From UBA9647 sp049522195 (GTDB taxonomy: Bacteria > Bacteroidota > Ignavibacteria > UBA10030): a stretch of 48,959 nt of DNA. Position numbers and translations under genes: made by a program. Numbering within the stretch: position 1 is the first letter of the stretch; every line of letters begins with the position of its first letter. Positions 15,665 through 22,812 of the stretch are shown here, piece after piece. The stretch is from positions 1 to 48,959 of the forward strand of contig JBEKOB010000029.1 in NCBI GenBank assembly GCA_049522195.1, written 5' to 3'. A model generated the notes under the pieces. The model was not told the DNA's origin. It was given only the letters and a program-made list of their open reading frames with translations, and did not search any database.

Positions 15665-16876
15665 ATGCAAAAAGAAAAACTTGTTGTCCTCTTTACGGTT
15701 TTTGTCGATGTGATCGGGTTCGGGATCGTCATCCCTATTCTTCCCTTCTACGTCGGCTCGTTCGGAGCGTCGCCATTCGTCATCACACTTCTGTTCGCGT
15801 CGTTTGCATTCTTCGCTTTCCTGAGCAGCCCGCTTCTTGGGGCATTATCGGACAAAATTGGACGCCGCCCGATCCTTATTACGAGCATTACCAGCACTGC
15901 AATTGGCTGGTTCGTATTTGCCGGCGCCACGAGTATTCCTTTTCTCTTTCTTGGAAGGATCATTGACGGTTCCGCCGCGGGCAATTTCACGGTGGCGCAG
16001 GGATGTCTCGTCGATCTTGCGCGAGACGAGAAGGAGCGATCCTCCAACCTGGGACTTATCGGAGCGGCATTTGGCGTCGGTTTCATGATCGGGCCGGTCC
16101 TGGGTGGAGTGCTGAGTACTGTTTCCCATTCTTTTCCGTTCTGGTGTGCCGGCATCCTTGCATCGATCAATGCCATACTCGCTTATTTCTTTCTTCCTGA
16201 GACTCACAAGCGGCGCGATCCCAATGCGGCGATCTCGTTCAATCCGCTCCTGCCATTGGCTCGAGCGGCGATCAACAAAAGACTTCGTCCGCTGTTTCTG
16301 AGCTGGCTGTTCTTCGCGGTCGCTTTGTCTGCCTCACAATCGGTGTTTTCTCTCTACGGACAGCACGCTCATAATTTTGATTCATTCGAGATGGGCATGA
16401 TATTTGCTGCGACCGGAGTGTTTGCGGTAGTAAATCAAACCCTTCTCCTGCGGCAGGTGTGGCTCAAATACTTCAATGAGTCCCAGCTGGAAGTGATGAT
16501 GACGATTATTTTGGGAGTGAGTTTTGTCTTGCTTGGCTCAGATCTGCGTGCGCTTTTCTATATCGCGCTGCCTTTATTCGCCACGGGTCAATCTGTGCAG
16601 CGGGTAGTCATCACGAGCGAAGTAACCGGGAAGACCGATCCGTTGATGAAAGGTGAAGCACTCGGCATCCTGACATCGATCATGGCTGCGTCGATGGTCG
16701 TGGGGCCGATCGTGGGCGGGGCGCTGTTCGAGATCCATGACGGTTACCCCTTTTTCCTTGCAGGGGTATTGATGCTCTTCTCGCTTATCGTCGCTCTGCA
16801 ATACAGGAAATCACCTGATTTCCACGGGCATGCTCCCGCCGTTGTCGCCAATCAGGAAGCCAAGCCAATGTCATAG
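15665..16876 (+). CDS. MFS transporter (TetA-like, DHA1 family)
   Basis: The 403-residue protein is a 12-helix major facilitator. The first helix VDVIGFGIVIPILPFYVGS and motif A after helix 2 (LGALSDKIGRRPILI) are typical of TetA and related proton-driven drug antiporters. Motif C is seen as GAAFGVGFMIGPVLGGVLS. It should export small organic compounds across the inner membrane in exchange for protons; the substrate cannot be read from sequence. AAGG sits close to the ATG (15659-15662). No repressor gene is adjacent. A bidirectional terminator-like hairpin follows. Confidence 0.92.
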   Translation: MQKEKLVVLFTVFVDVIGFGIVIPILPFYVGSFGASPFVITLLFASFAFFAFLSSPLLGALSDKIGRRPILITSITSTAIGWFVFAGATSIPFLFLGRIIDGSAAGNFTVAQGCLVDLARDEKERSSNLGLIGAAFGVGFMIGPVLGGVLSTVSHSFPFWCAGILASINAILAYFFLPETHKRRDPNAAISFNPLLPLARAAINKRLRPLFLSWLFFAVALSASQSVFSLYGQHAHNFDSFEMGMIFAATGVFAVVNQTLLLRQVWLKYFNESQLEVMMTIILGVSFVLLGSDLRALFYIALPLFATGQSVQRVVITSEVTGKTDPLMKGEALGILTSIMAASMVVGPIVGGALFEIHDGYPFFLAGVLMLFSLIVALQYRKSPDFHGHAPAVVANQEAKPMS

Positions 16877-16920
16877 AAAGCAGTGCAGCCAGTCACGGCT
16901 CGGTTACCGTATATGCAACA

Positions 16921-16956
16921 CAAAGCCCGGGTTTTCTCTCGAAAGCCCGGGCTTTT
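16921..16956. terminator. terminator hairpin between convergent genes
   Basis: AAAGCCCGGG (16922-16931) pairs with CCCGGGCTTT (16945-16954) around a roughly 13-nt loop, followed by a short T-rich run on the plus strand and A-rich DNA on the left. It lies between the stops of the MFS gene (+) and the TPR gene (-), as expected of a shared, bidirectional rho-independent terminator. Confidence 0.8.
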
Positions 16957-16979
16957 GTATGGTGGGAGCATAGCGTGAG

Positions 16980-17786
16980 CTACTTACCTTTGATCTTCTC
17001 CTGCAATTCCTGCGCCTCTTTTCGGAATTGCCCGTCGTCTTCATCCATCGTCGGAAGTGTCCCGATGGCGGTGAGATGCACCCGGGCTTTGCTGTATTCA
17101 TCCTGCTCGACATACGCACGGGCACAATCCAGACGGTACATAATAAACTCGGGCCGCAACGCGATCGCCTTCTCGTAGTTTTTGATCGCGTCATCGAGAT
17201 TTGCCCAGCCAAGGCCCAGCGGCCAGCGAACAATCCTCGGTTTTTCGCTTACCTTCATGTGTGTTCGACCCAGGACATAGTATGCAGCCGGTTCCTTCGG
17301 GTCAAGAGCGATTGCCTTTTCGCAATCAGCTTTTGTCTGCTTCACGAGATCGAGCGATTCCCACACTCCTTTGAAAAGTGCGATCCGGCCGTTGGCAATC
17401 GCACGTCGTGTATATCCCATGGCTCCGTTTGAATTCGCCGCGACTGCTTTGTTTGCGGACTCGAGTGCTTGCTCATAGGTTTGAAGTTGCAGAGTCTTTT
17501 CCTGCTCTGTGGTGGCCGGGAGATGTTCACCGATATCCACGTACGCCCGACTAATGCGCCAGAGGGCTTCAGAATTATTCGGTTCGAGCGCAATGGCTGC
17601 CTGGTAACTCTGCAGAGCTTTTTGGTTCTCAAACGTTTTCTCCGCGAAAACATCCCCCTGAGCGATGAGCTGTTCCACTTTGGACGAATCGGGCGCGGCT
17701 GCCAATGCGGTCATGACCCAGAGGAGTGAGAGGAGCAGCATGCACAACATGGTCCGTTCTCGTAGCACGGTGGTTTTCACAGTCAA
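16980..17786 (-). CDS. exported TPR-repeat protein
   Basis: The 268-residue protein has a signal peptide (TMLCMLLLSLLWVMTALAAAP, about 13-33). Repeated TPR units follow: ALQSYQAAIALEPNNSEALW, ALESANKAVAANSNGAMGYT, ADCEKAIALDPKEPAAYYVL and AIKNYEKAIALRPEFIMYRL. The long insert with ALFKGVWESLDLVKQTKADC and the VLGRTHMKVSEKPRIVRWPL block resemble the bacterial relatives of the 'regulator of microtubule dynamics' TPR family. It should be a periplasmic scaffold. It ends against the shared terminator and is 91 bp downstream of the bifunctional-nuclease gene, so it could share that transcript. Confidence 0.85.
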   Translation of the reverse strand: MTVKTTVLRERTMLCMLLLSLLWVMTALAAAPDSSKVEQLIAQGDVFAEKTFENQKALQSYQAAIALEPNNSEALWRISRAYVDIGEHLPATTEQEKTLQLQTYEQALESANKAVAANSNGAMGYTRRAIANGRIALFKGVWESLDLVKQTKADCEKAIALDPKEPAAYYVLGRTHMKVSEKPRIVRWPLGLGWANLDDAIKNYEKAIALRPEFIMYRLDCARAYVEQDEYSKARVHLTAIGTLPTMDEDDGQFRKEAQELQEKIKGK

Positions 17787-17877
17787 GTGCCTCCCTTATG
17801 TGGGACGATGGTGGGTGATTGTGTGTCAGAAGTGTTGATGCGTCCGGCTGTGCGCGGAACGCCGGAGTAGTTCGATG

Positions 17878-18465
17878 CTATGAGTTCCGTGCCTGAAGCT
17901 TCTGGATTTCGTCACGGAGCCTTGCCGCTTTTTCGTATTCTTCTTTGGCGATGGCCTCGAGGAGCTGCTGTTGCAGCTGTTCGAGTTTCGACAGCTTGAC
18001 TTTCGGTTTCTCCGTTTCCTGTTCTGGCTCCGGGGCGGTCGGTGGCGCGGTTTTCTCGGCTTCGTCGCTGTCCGGGACAAATCCGGCTTCGTCCATCACC
18101 TTGTCGGCCACATAAATCGGAACACCATACCGGACCGCCAGGGCGATCGCGTCGCTCGGGCGTGAATCGACTTCCTGCGAGTCGAGGGTCAGCCGGGCGT
18201 AGAAGGTCCCATCCTTCAACTCGTTGATGAAGACATCGTTCAGGCTGGCACCGAGTGAATCCATTACGTTCTTCAGCAAGTCGTGCGTCAGCGGCCGCGG
18301 CGGCTTGATTCCTTCCATTTCCAGAGCGATTGACTGTGCTTCGAATGCTCCGATGATAATCGGGAGACGACGCAGGCCGTTCACTTCCTTCAGGATGAGC
18401 GCGTATGCTCCTCCGCTTGAAGGGCTCGTTGAAAGCCCCAGTATGTCAACCTGAATCCTCTCCAC
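17878..18465 (-). CDS. bifunctional nuclease family protein (DUF151) with UvrB/C motif
   Basis: The BFN/DUF151 domain occupies about residues 1-125: VDILGLSTSPSSGGAYALIL, LPIIIGAFEAQSIALEMEG, LTHDLLKNVMDSLG and SRPSDAIALAVRYGVPIYVAD. After a Pro/Glu-rich linker comes a UVR-type coiled coil (LEQLQQQLLEAIAKEEYEKA, ARLRDEIQKL). Members are reported to have DNase/RNase activity in some bacteria and plants. I place the start at a GTG (18463-18465, giving VERIQVDIL) because AAAGGAG lies about 8 nt before it; an ATG at 18522 would add an unconserved 19-residue tail. Cytoplasmic; the neighbours give no clear pathway. Confidence 0.85.
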   Translation of the reverse strand: MERIQVDILGLSTSPSSGGAYALILKEVNGLRRLPIIIGAFEAQSIALEMEGIKPPRPLTHDLLKNVMDSLGASLNDVFINELKDGTFYARLTLDSQEVDSRPSDAIALAVRYGVPIYVADKVMDEAGFVPDSDEAEKTAPPTAPEPEQETEKPKVKLSKLEQLQQQLLEAIAKEEYEKAARLRDEIQKLQARNS

Positions 18466-18575
18466 TACTACTTCTCCTTTTATTGCTCCCCGGGAACGGT
18501 TCGAATCCAAAATCTCACGCAACGGCGCTGAGAAAGTTGAATGGAGAACCTTTGCGTGGGAATATTCACTGACCG

Positions 18576-19553
18576 CTAGTTCTTCCCGAGTAATTTCTTC
18601 ACTTCCGCCGTCAAGGCTGGAACGATTTCGAACGCATCTCCAACGACGCCGTAGCTGGCAACCTGAAAGATCGGCGCATCCTTGTCCTTGTTGATAGCTA
18701 CAATATACTTTGAAGATGACATTCCTGCAAGGTGCTGGATGGCACCGGAGACCGCTACAGCAATATACAGAGACGGGGACACTGTCTTGCCTGTTTGTCC
18801 AACCTGTTCATCATGCGGACGCCAGCCGGCATCTACGACCGCCCTCGATGCCCCGACTGCGGCGCCGAGCGCCTCAGCCAGCTTTTCAATCATTCCAAAA
18901 TTCTCAGGCCCCTTCAATCCGCGGCCTCCGGTTACAATAATATCTGCTTCCGCAACATCGAGCTTGCCGGATATTTGTTTTATTTCTTTGACGGCACAGG
19001 CAAGATCCTGTTCTTTCAAGTCTGCGGCAAAAGTTTCAACCGGAGCTGCAGCACCGCTTGGCTCGCCCGCAGCGAAGACATTTGGCCGCAAAGTGAATAG
19101 CTTGGATGCCGAAGTGACTTTCAGCTTTGTGAGAGCCTTTCCGGCATAGATTGGGCGCGTGGCGATGATCTCTCCCCCTTCGACGGTCAGGGCCGTGCAG
19201 TCAGAAGCCAGACCCGCATTGAGCTTGACTGCCACACGTGGTGCGAGATCTTTTCCCATCGCAGTTGCGGGAACAAACACAACATCTGCCTGCTGCGCTT
19301 TAGCTGCATCTGCAATCAGCTTTGCATAGGCACTCGATGCATAGGCAGCAAGCCGGGGGTCTTCGGCCATGAGCACCTTGTGAGCGCCGTACCCTCCCAG
19401 TGCGGGTGCAATAGACTGAACAGATCCGCCGATCACAAGCGCAACGACTTCGCCGTTCATCTGATCGGCAAGTGTTCGCGCTGTCCTGACCGCTTCGAAC
19501 GACGGTTTCTTGAATTTGTTCTCTCGCTGCTCTGCGAAAACGAGAATCTTCAT
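18576..19553 (-). CDS. etfA: electron transfer flavoprotein alpha subunit
   Basis: The protein (about 325 residues from MKILVFAEQ, ATG 19551-19553) has the EtfA N-terminal domain and a C-terminal FAD-binding domain: GGRGLKGPENFGMIEKLAEA, GASRAVVDAGWRPHDEQVGQ, then TGKTVSPSLYIAVAVSGAIQ, HLAGMSSSKYIVAINKD and APIFQVASYGVVGDA. With EtfB it forms a soluble FAD/AMP heterodimer that carries electrons from acyl-CoA or other dehydrogenases to the quinone pool. It follows etfB after a 119-bp gap filled with repeat-like DNA. No ETF-quinone oxidoreductase or acyl-CoA dehydrogenase gene is in the window. Confidence 0.95.
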   Translation of the reverse strand: MKILVFAEQRENKFKKPSFEAVRTARTLADQMNGEVVALVIGGSVQSIAPALGGYGAHKVLMAEDPRLAAYASSAYAKLIADAAKAQQADVVFVPATAMGKDLAPRVAVKLNAGLASDCTALTVEGGEIIATRPIYAGKALTKLKVTSASKLFTLRPNVFAAGEPSGAAAPVETFAADLKEQDLACAVKEIKQISGKLDVAEADIIVTGGRGLKGPENFGMIEKLAEALGAAVGASRAVVDAGWRPHDEQVGQTGKTVSPSLYIAVAVSGAIQHLAGMSSSKYIVAINKDKDAPIFQVASYGVVGDAFEIVPALTAEVKKLLGKN

Positions 19554-19564
19554 GTTGTAACCAA

Positions 19565-19675
19565 TCAAAAGTTAAAAAGTTAATTGGTGAGTGGTGATTG
19601 GTAATTATGAATCGACAATCGCAAGCTTAAGGCAAATGTGCTTGAGCTTTCCCCAATCGGCAATCGACAATGTTA
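19565..19675. repeat. repeat-like A/T-rich spacer between etfB and etfA
   Basis: The spacer holds ttaattggtgagtggtgattg, a hairpin with arms aagcttaag / cttgagctt (19623-19631, 19641-19649) and two copies of an atcgacaatcg-type word. Similar caatt/attcac words occur at 5155-5215, 9360-9395 and 32750-32790. Confidence 0.5.
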
Positions 19676-20419
19676 TATCACTTTTGCTTCTTCATGCAGC
19701 AACCTAACTAACTCAGGAACCGCACTGGCATCCGTTCCAACGATCTTACCTGCTGGTTTCGCCGGAGGCTTCTGCATCGCGATCAATTCCGTTTTACTTT
19801 GAACAGGTGGAGCCGGACGTTCTTCGATCGGCTTGCTTTTCGCTGCCATGATTCCTTTCAGCGATGGATAGCGCGGCTCGTTCAACCCCTTCTGTGCGGT
19901 GAAGACGGCCGGCAACGTCGTCTCGACCACCTCCCTTCCTCCTTCAATCTCCCGTTCGGCAACCGCCTTTCCACCAGCCACGTCAAGCTTCACGCAGACC
20001 GTAACAGACGGCAGGCCGAGCATCTCGGCAACCATTACGCCTACGGCGCTGTCGTCATAATCCACCGACTGTTTTCCAAAGAACACCACGTCAGGATTCA
20101 GCTCTTTGAGATAGGCAGCCAGTGCGTGCGCCACCGCGAAGGAGTCGCGCGGAGCGTCATCCTTGAGGAGCACAGCTTTGTCGACTCCCATGGCAAGTGC
20201 TTTGCGCAGCGTCTCCTTGTGTGTGTCGCCGCCGAGAGAGATCGCCGTGACGTCACCGCCGTTCTTTTCTTTCAATCGAAGGCACTCTTCGACCGCAAAC
20301 TCGTCATATGGGCTGATGACGAACGTGACACCGGCTTTTTCAATGTTCTTTCCGTTGGCCGCAAGATTGATCTTCGTTGCGGTGTCGGGAACATGGTTAA
20401 TGCAGACCGCGAGCTTCAT
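19673..20419 (-). CDS. etfB: electron transfer flavoprotein beta subunit
   Basis: The 248-residue protein matches EtfB throughout: CINHVPDTATKINLAANGKN at the start, SPYDEFAVEECLRLKEKNGG, ISLGGDTHKETLRKALAMGV, then DVVFFGKQSVDYDDSAVGVM, AEMLGLPSVTVCVKL, and the conserved GLNEPRYPSLKGIMAAKSKP near the C-terminus. It binds AMP and part of FAD and docks onto partner dehydrogenases. It is transcribed upstream of etfA. The spacing of more than 100 bp between the two subunit genes is larger than usual because repeat-like DNA sits between them. Confidence 0.95.
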   Translation of the reverse strand: MKLAVCINHVPDTATKINLAANGKNIEKAGVTFVISPYDEFAVEECLRLKEKNGGDVTAISLGGDTHKETLRKALAMGVDKAVLLKDDAPRDSFAVAHALAAYLKELNPDVVFFGKQSVDYDDSAVGVMVAEMLGLPSVTVCVKLDVAGGKAVAEREIEGGREVVETTLPAVFTAQKGLNEPRYPSLKGIMAAKSKPIEERPAPPVQSKTELIAMQKPPAKPAGKIVGTDASAVPELVRLLHEEAKVI

Positions 20420-20548
20420 AATGATGTAGGAATATGGATGAATGATTGCGGAATGTATTCAGTAATCGATTCCACGGCCGGGTGAGGTCAATGATATAAA
20501 GGAATTGTCTGAGCGGCAAGTACCACAGATCACCGATTATTGCCCCTG

Positions 20549-21496
20549 TCACAGAATTTTCTTCAGGAGCGCGGGATCGACATTCCCGCCGCTGATAATC
20601 GCACAGATCTTCTTGCCGGAAAGCCCGAGCACATTATGATAGATGGCTGCAGGGGCAACAGCGCCTGTCGGTTCAACAACAATCTTCATTCTCTCGAGGA
20701 AGAACCGCATCATCTCGATGACTTGGGCATCCGTCACCGTGATAACATCGTCGACATATTTCAGGATGATCTCGAAATTTCGCTTGCCGACTGCCTGCGT
20801 GCGCATACCATCGGCGATGGTGTTGGGAGGGCTTATCCGGACAATTTCTTTTTTCCTGAACGACTGGTAGCAGTCGTTTGCAGGTTCGGTCTCGACACCG
20901 ATGACCTTGATATGAGGAAACAGGGCTTTGGCCGCGATTGCATTGCCTCCGATCAGGCCTCCGCCACCGATAGGAACAAAAAGATAGTCAAGCTCACGAA
21001 GCTCCTGCGCAATTTCGATTGTTGCGGTCCCCTGGCCGGCGATGATCTTGTCATCGTCAAATGGCGGAACCGGCACGTATGCATAACGTTCCTGGAGTTC
21101 CCTCGCTACCCGCTCCCTGTCGTCTGATGAATCCTCGCAGAATACCACTTCAGCGCCGTACGCCTGCGTCCCAGCCACTTTGTTCGGGGGCGAGCTTTTC
21201 GGCATGACCACAACGGCTTTTGTGCCGAGCATCTTCGCAGCCAGCGCAACGCCTTGTGCATGATTGCCCGACGAATGTGCGACGACGCCGCGGGCACGCT
21301 CTTCGGCTGACAGTGAGGCAATCTTGTTGTATGCACCGCGGATCTTGAAGGCACCGATTCTCTGGAGGTTTTCCGCCTTGAAACAGACTTCATTTCCGAC
21401 GCGGAGGTTCAGGGTTTGCGAGCTCAGCAAGGGGGTCTTGTGCACAACCGGCCGGACAACAATATAGGCGTTCTCAATGTCGGAAAATGATATCAT
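20549..21496 (-). CDS. PLP-dependent threonine dehydratase / serine racemase
   Basis: The 315-residue protein is a fold-type II PLP enzyme: FKAENLQRIGAFKIRGAYN with the Schiff-base Lys51, SSGNHAQGVALAA (75-87), the phosphate-binding PIGGGGLIGG, and a C-terminal AIISGGN. There is no C-terminal ACT-like regulatory domain, so it belongs to the catabolic threonine ammonia-lyase / serine racemase group (TdcB-like), not biosynthetic IlvA. It should convert threonine to 2-oxobutyrate and ammonia, or interconvert D- and L-serine. It is divergent from the TrpR-like repressor gene, with 105 bp between, and could share its regulatory region. Substrate not settled. Confidence 0.88.
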   Translation of the reverse strand: MISFSDIENAYIVVRPVVHKTPLLSSQTLNLRVGNEVCFKAENLQRIGAFKIRGAYNKIASLSAEERARGVVAHSSGNHAQGVALAAKMLGTKAVVVMPKSSPPNKVAGTQAYGAEVVFCEDSSDDRERVARELQERYAYVPVPPFDDDKIIAGQGTATIEIAQELRELDYLFVPIGGGGLIGGNAIAAKALFPHIKVIGVETEPANDCYQSFRKKEIVRISPPNTIADGMRTQAVGKRNFEIILKYVDDVITVTDAQVIEMMRFFLERMKIVVEPTGAVAPAAIYHNVLGLSGKKICAIISGGNVDPALLKKIL

Positions 21497-21557
21497 GGCT
21501 TAAAAAAGGTAGAGAAAATGGGCCTGATTGACAAGCAAAATTTCTTCCTCTTTCCCC

Positions 21558-21586
21558 TTGCATATTTCTTCATCTTCGCGTATACT
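21558..21586 (+). promoter_or_regulatory. predicted promoter of the TrpR-like repressor gene
   Basis: TTGCAT (21558-21563) and TATACT (21581-21586) are separated by 17 bp, a good sigma70-type pair. The expected start of transcription, about 21592-21594, leaves only an 8-10 nt leader. The operator at 21585-21600 overlaps the -10 end, the likely start point and the ribosome-binding region. Confidence 0.55.
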
Positions 21587-21600
21587 TTACCTGGGTAAAG
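21585..21600. promoter_or_regulatory. operator O1 (inverted repeat) before the TrpR-like gene
   Basis: CTTTACC-tg-GGTAAAG is a perfect 7+2+7 inverted repeat that ends 1 nt before the ATG at 21602. A one-mismatch copy sits at the same distance before hisG (21920-21935). A site shared by a repressor gene and the biosynthetic operon next to it is strong evidence for an autoregulated TrpR-family operator. Confidence 0.8.
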
Positions 21601-21601
21601 C

Positions 21602-21901
21602 ATGAGACACCTCAAGCAAAAAGATATCGACGATTTGTATGTAGCGATCACCCGGCTGGAGAGCCTGGAGGAATGCCGGAAGTTTCTGCGCGACCTCCTC
21701 ACCGAAACCGAGATTCGCGAATTCGCAGAACGCTGGAAGGTCGCCCGCATGCTCTCACAAGGAGTCCCCTACACTGTTATCGAAGAAGAAACGGGCCTCA
21801 GCTCGCGGACCATCGCACGCGTCCACAAATGGCTCAAACAGGGAAAAGGGGGCTATACAATGATGCTGAAGCGACTTGAGATACCCAAGCATTCCCAATG
21901 A
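21602..21901 (+). CDS. TrpR-like repressor, YerC/YecD family (HisR-like)
   Basis: The 99-residue protein is a complete TrpR-superfamily YerC/YecD repressor: helix RLESLEECRKFLRDLLTETE, then IREFAERWKVARMLSQGVPY, and the helix-turn-helix YTVIEEETGLSSRTIARVHK. Classical TrpR binds tryptophan as corepressor. The YerC-type relatives are often next to histidine genes, and comparative genomics has linked them to histidine control. Here the gene is 35 bp upstream of hisG, on the same strand, and the same inverted repeat precedes both. I infer that it represses its own gene and the his operon, with histidine or a pathway product as the likely effector. The DNA-binding role is well supported; the effector is a guess. 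Confidence 0.9.
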   Translation: MRHLKQKDIDDLYVAITRLESLEECRKFLRDLLTETEIREFAERWKVARMLSQGVPYTVIEEETGLSSRTIARVHKWLKQGKGGYTMMLKRLEIPKHSQ

Positions 21902-21919
21902 TTTTTTTTGTCCAAAACA

Positions 21920-21935
21920 CTTTATCAAGGTAAAG
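21920..21935. promoter_or_regulatory. operator O2 (inverted repeat) before hisG
   Basis: CTTTATC-aa-GGTAAAG matches O1 with one arm mismatch and a different centre, and again ends 1 nt before the ATG (21937). It covers AAGG, the only Shine-Dalgarno-like word for hisG, so a bound repressor would block initiation close to the start codon. A separate promoter is not obvious here; read-through from the repressor promoter is possible. Confidence 0.75.
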
Positions 21936-21936
21936 T

Positions 21937-22812
21937 ATGATTGCCAACAACGGGCGACTGAAGATCGCCATACAAAAAAGCGGACGACTGACTGAAGATT
22001 CTCTTTCTCTCCTCCGCGCATGCGGACTCGAATTTGAATTTCAGAAGCAAAGCCTCTATTCGCCTTGCCGGAACTTTGACCTCGACGTCCTAGCTCTCCG
22101 GGATGATGATATCCCCGAATATGTGCAGGACGCCGTGGCGGACCTCGGCATCGTCGGAGAGAACATCGTGCGTGAGAAACGCGCACAAGTTGAAACCATC
22201 ACCAAACTGGGATACGGCCACTGCCGGCTGACGATCAGCGTACCGCAGCGATCATCGATCAGGACCGTCGCTCAATTGAACCGGAAGCGCATCGCAACGA
22301 CGTATCCATCGACGCTCAAGCAATTTCTTCGCGTGCAGAAACTGAAAGCAGAGGTGATTGAACTGAGCGGCTCTGTTGAGCTCGCGCCGACACTGGATGT
22401 GGCCGATGCGATCTGCGACATTGTCTCGACCGGAACGACGGCGCGCATGAACGGACTGCGCCCACTACACGTTGTGCTCCCTTCGGAAGCAATTCTCATT
22501 GCCAACCGGGAGACAATGAAAAATCCGGAGAAGAAGCTTTTGATCGAGCGGCTTATCATCCGCATTTCCGGCAGCCTGCAGGCACGTGGCAAACGCTACA
22601 TGATGATGAATGCTCCCGCGTCTGCCGTACCTCGATTGAAAGGCATCATTCCAAGTCTCAAGAGTCCCACAGTTGTTCCCTTGGCCGAAGAAGGAATGGT
22701 CGCGCTCCACTCGGTTATTCCTGAGGACGTCTTCTGGGACGTGATGGAAAAGCTCAAGAAAGCGGGCGCAAGTGACATTATTGTTGTACCAATTGAAACG
22801 ATCATCAAATGA
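21937..22812 (+). CDS. hisG: ATP phosphoribosyltransferase, long form
   Basis: HisG catalyses the first step of histidine synthesis, joining ATP and PRPP. The 291-residue protein is the long (HisG-L) type. The catalytic part has LKIAIQKSGRLTEDSLSLL, DLGIVGENIVREK and the PRPP loop DAICDIVSTGTTARMNGL (about 158-175). A C-terminal ACT-like regulatory domain of about 75 residues follows (SAVPRLKGIIPSLKSPTVVP, then EEGMVALHSVIPEDVFWDVM). Long forms are feedback-inhibited by histidine and need no HisZ, and none is seen. It opens the operon, directly after operator O2, and its TGA overlaps the hisD ATG by 4 nt. Confidence 0.97.
   Translation: MIANNGRLKIAIQKSGRLTEDSLSLLRACGLEFEFQKQSLYSPCRNFDLDVLALRDDDIPEYVQDAVADLGIVGENIVREKRAQVETITKLGYGHCRLTISVPQRSSIRTVAQLNRKRIATTYPSTLKQFLRVQKLKAEVIELSGSVELAPTLDVADAICDIVSTGTTARMNGLRPLHVVLPSEAILIANRETMKNPEKKLLIERLIIRISGSLQARGKRYMMMNAPASAVPRLKGIIPSLKSPTVVPLAEEGMVALHSVIPEDVFWDVMEKLKKAGASDIIVVPIETIIK

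Noticed and set aside
18498..18508. ggttcgaatcc, like a tRNA T-loop
   Set aside because: No acceptor stem, anticodon arm or D-arm can be formed around it; it lies just upstream of the bifunctional-nuclease start.
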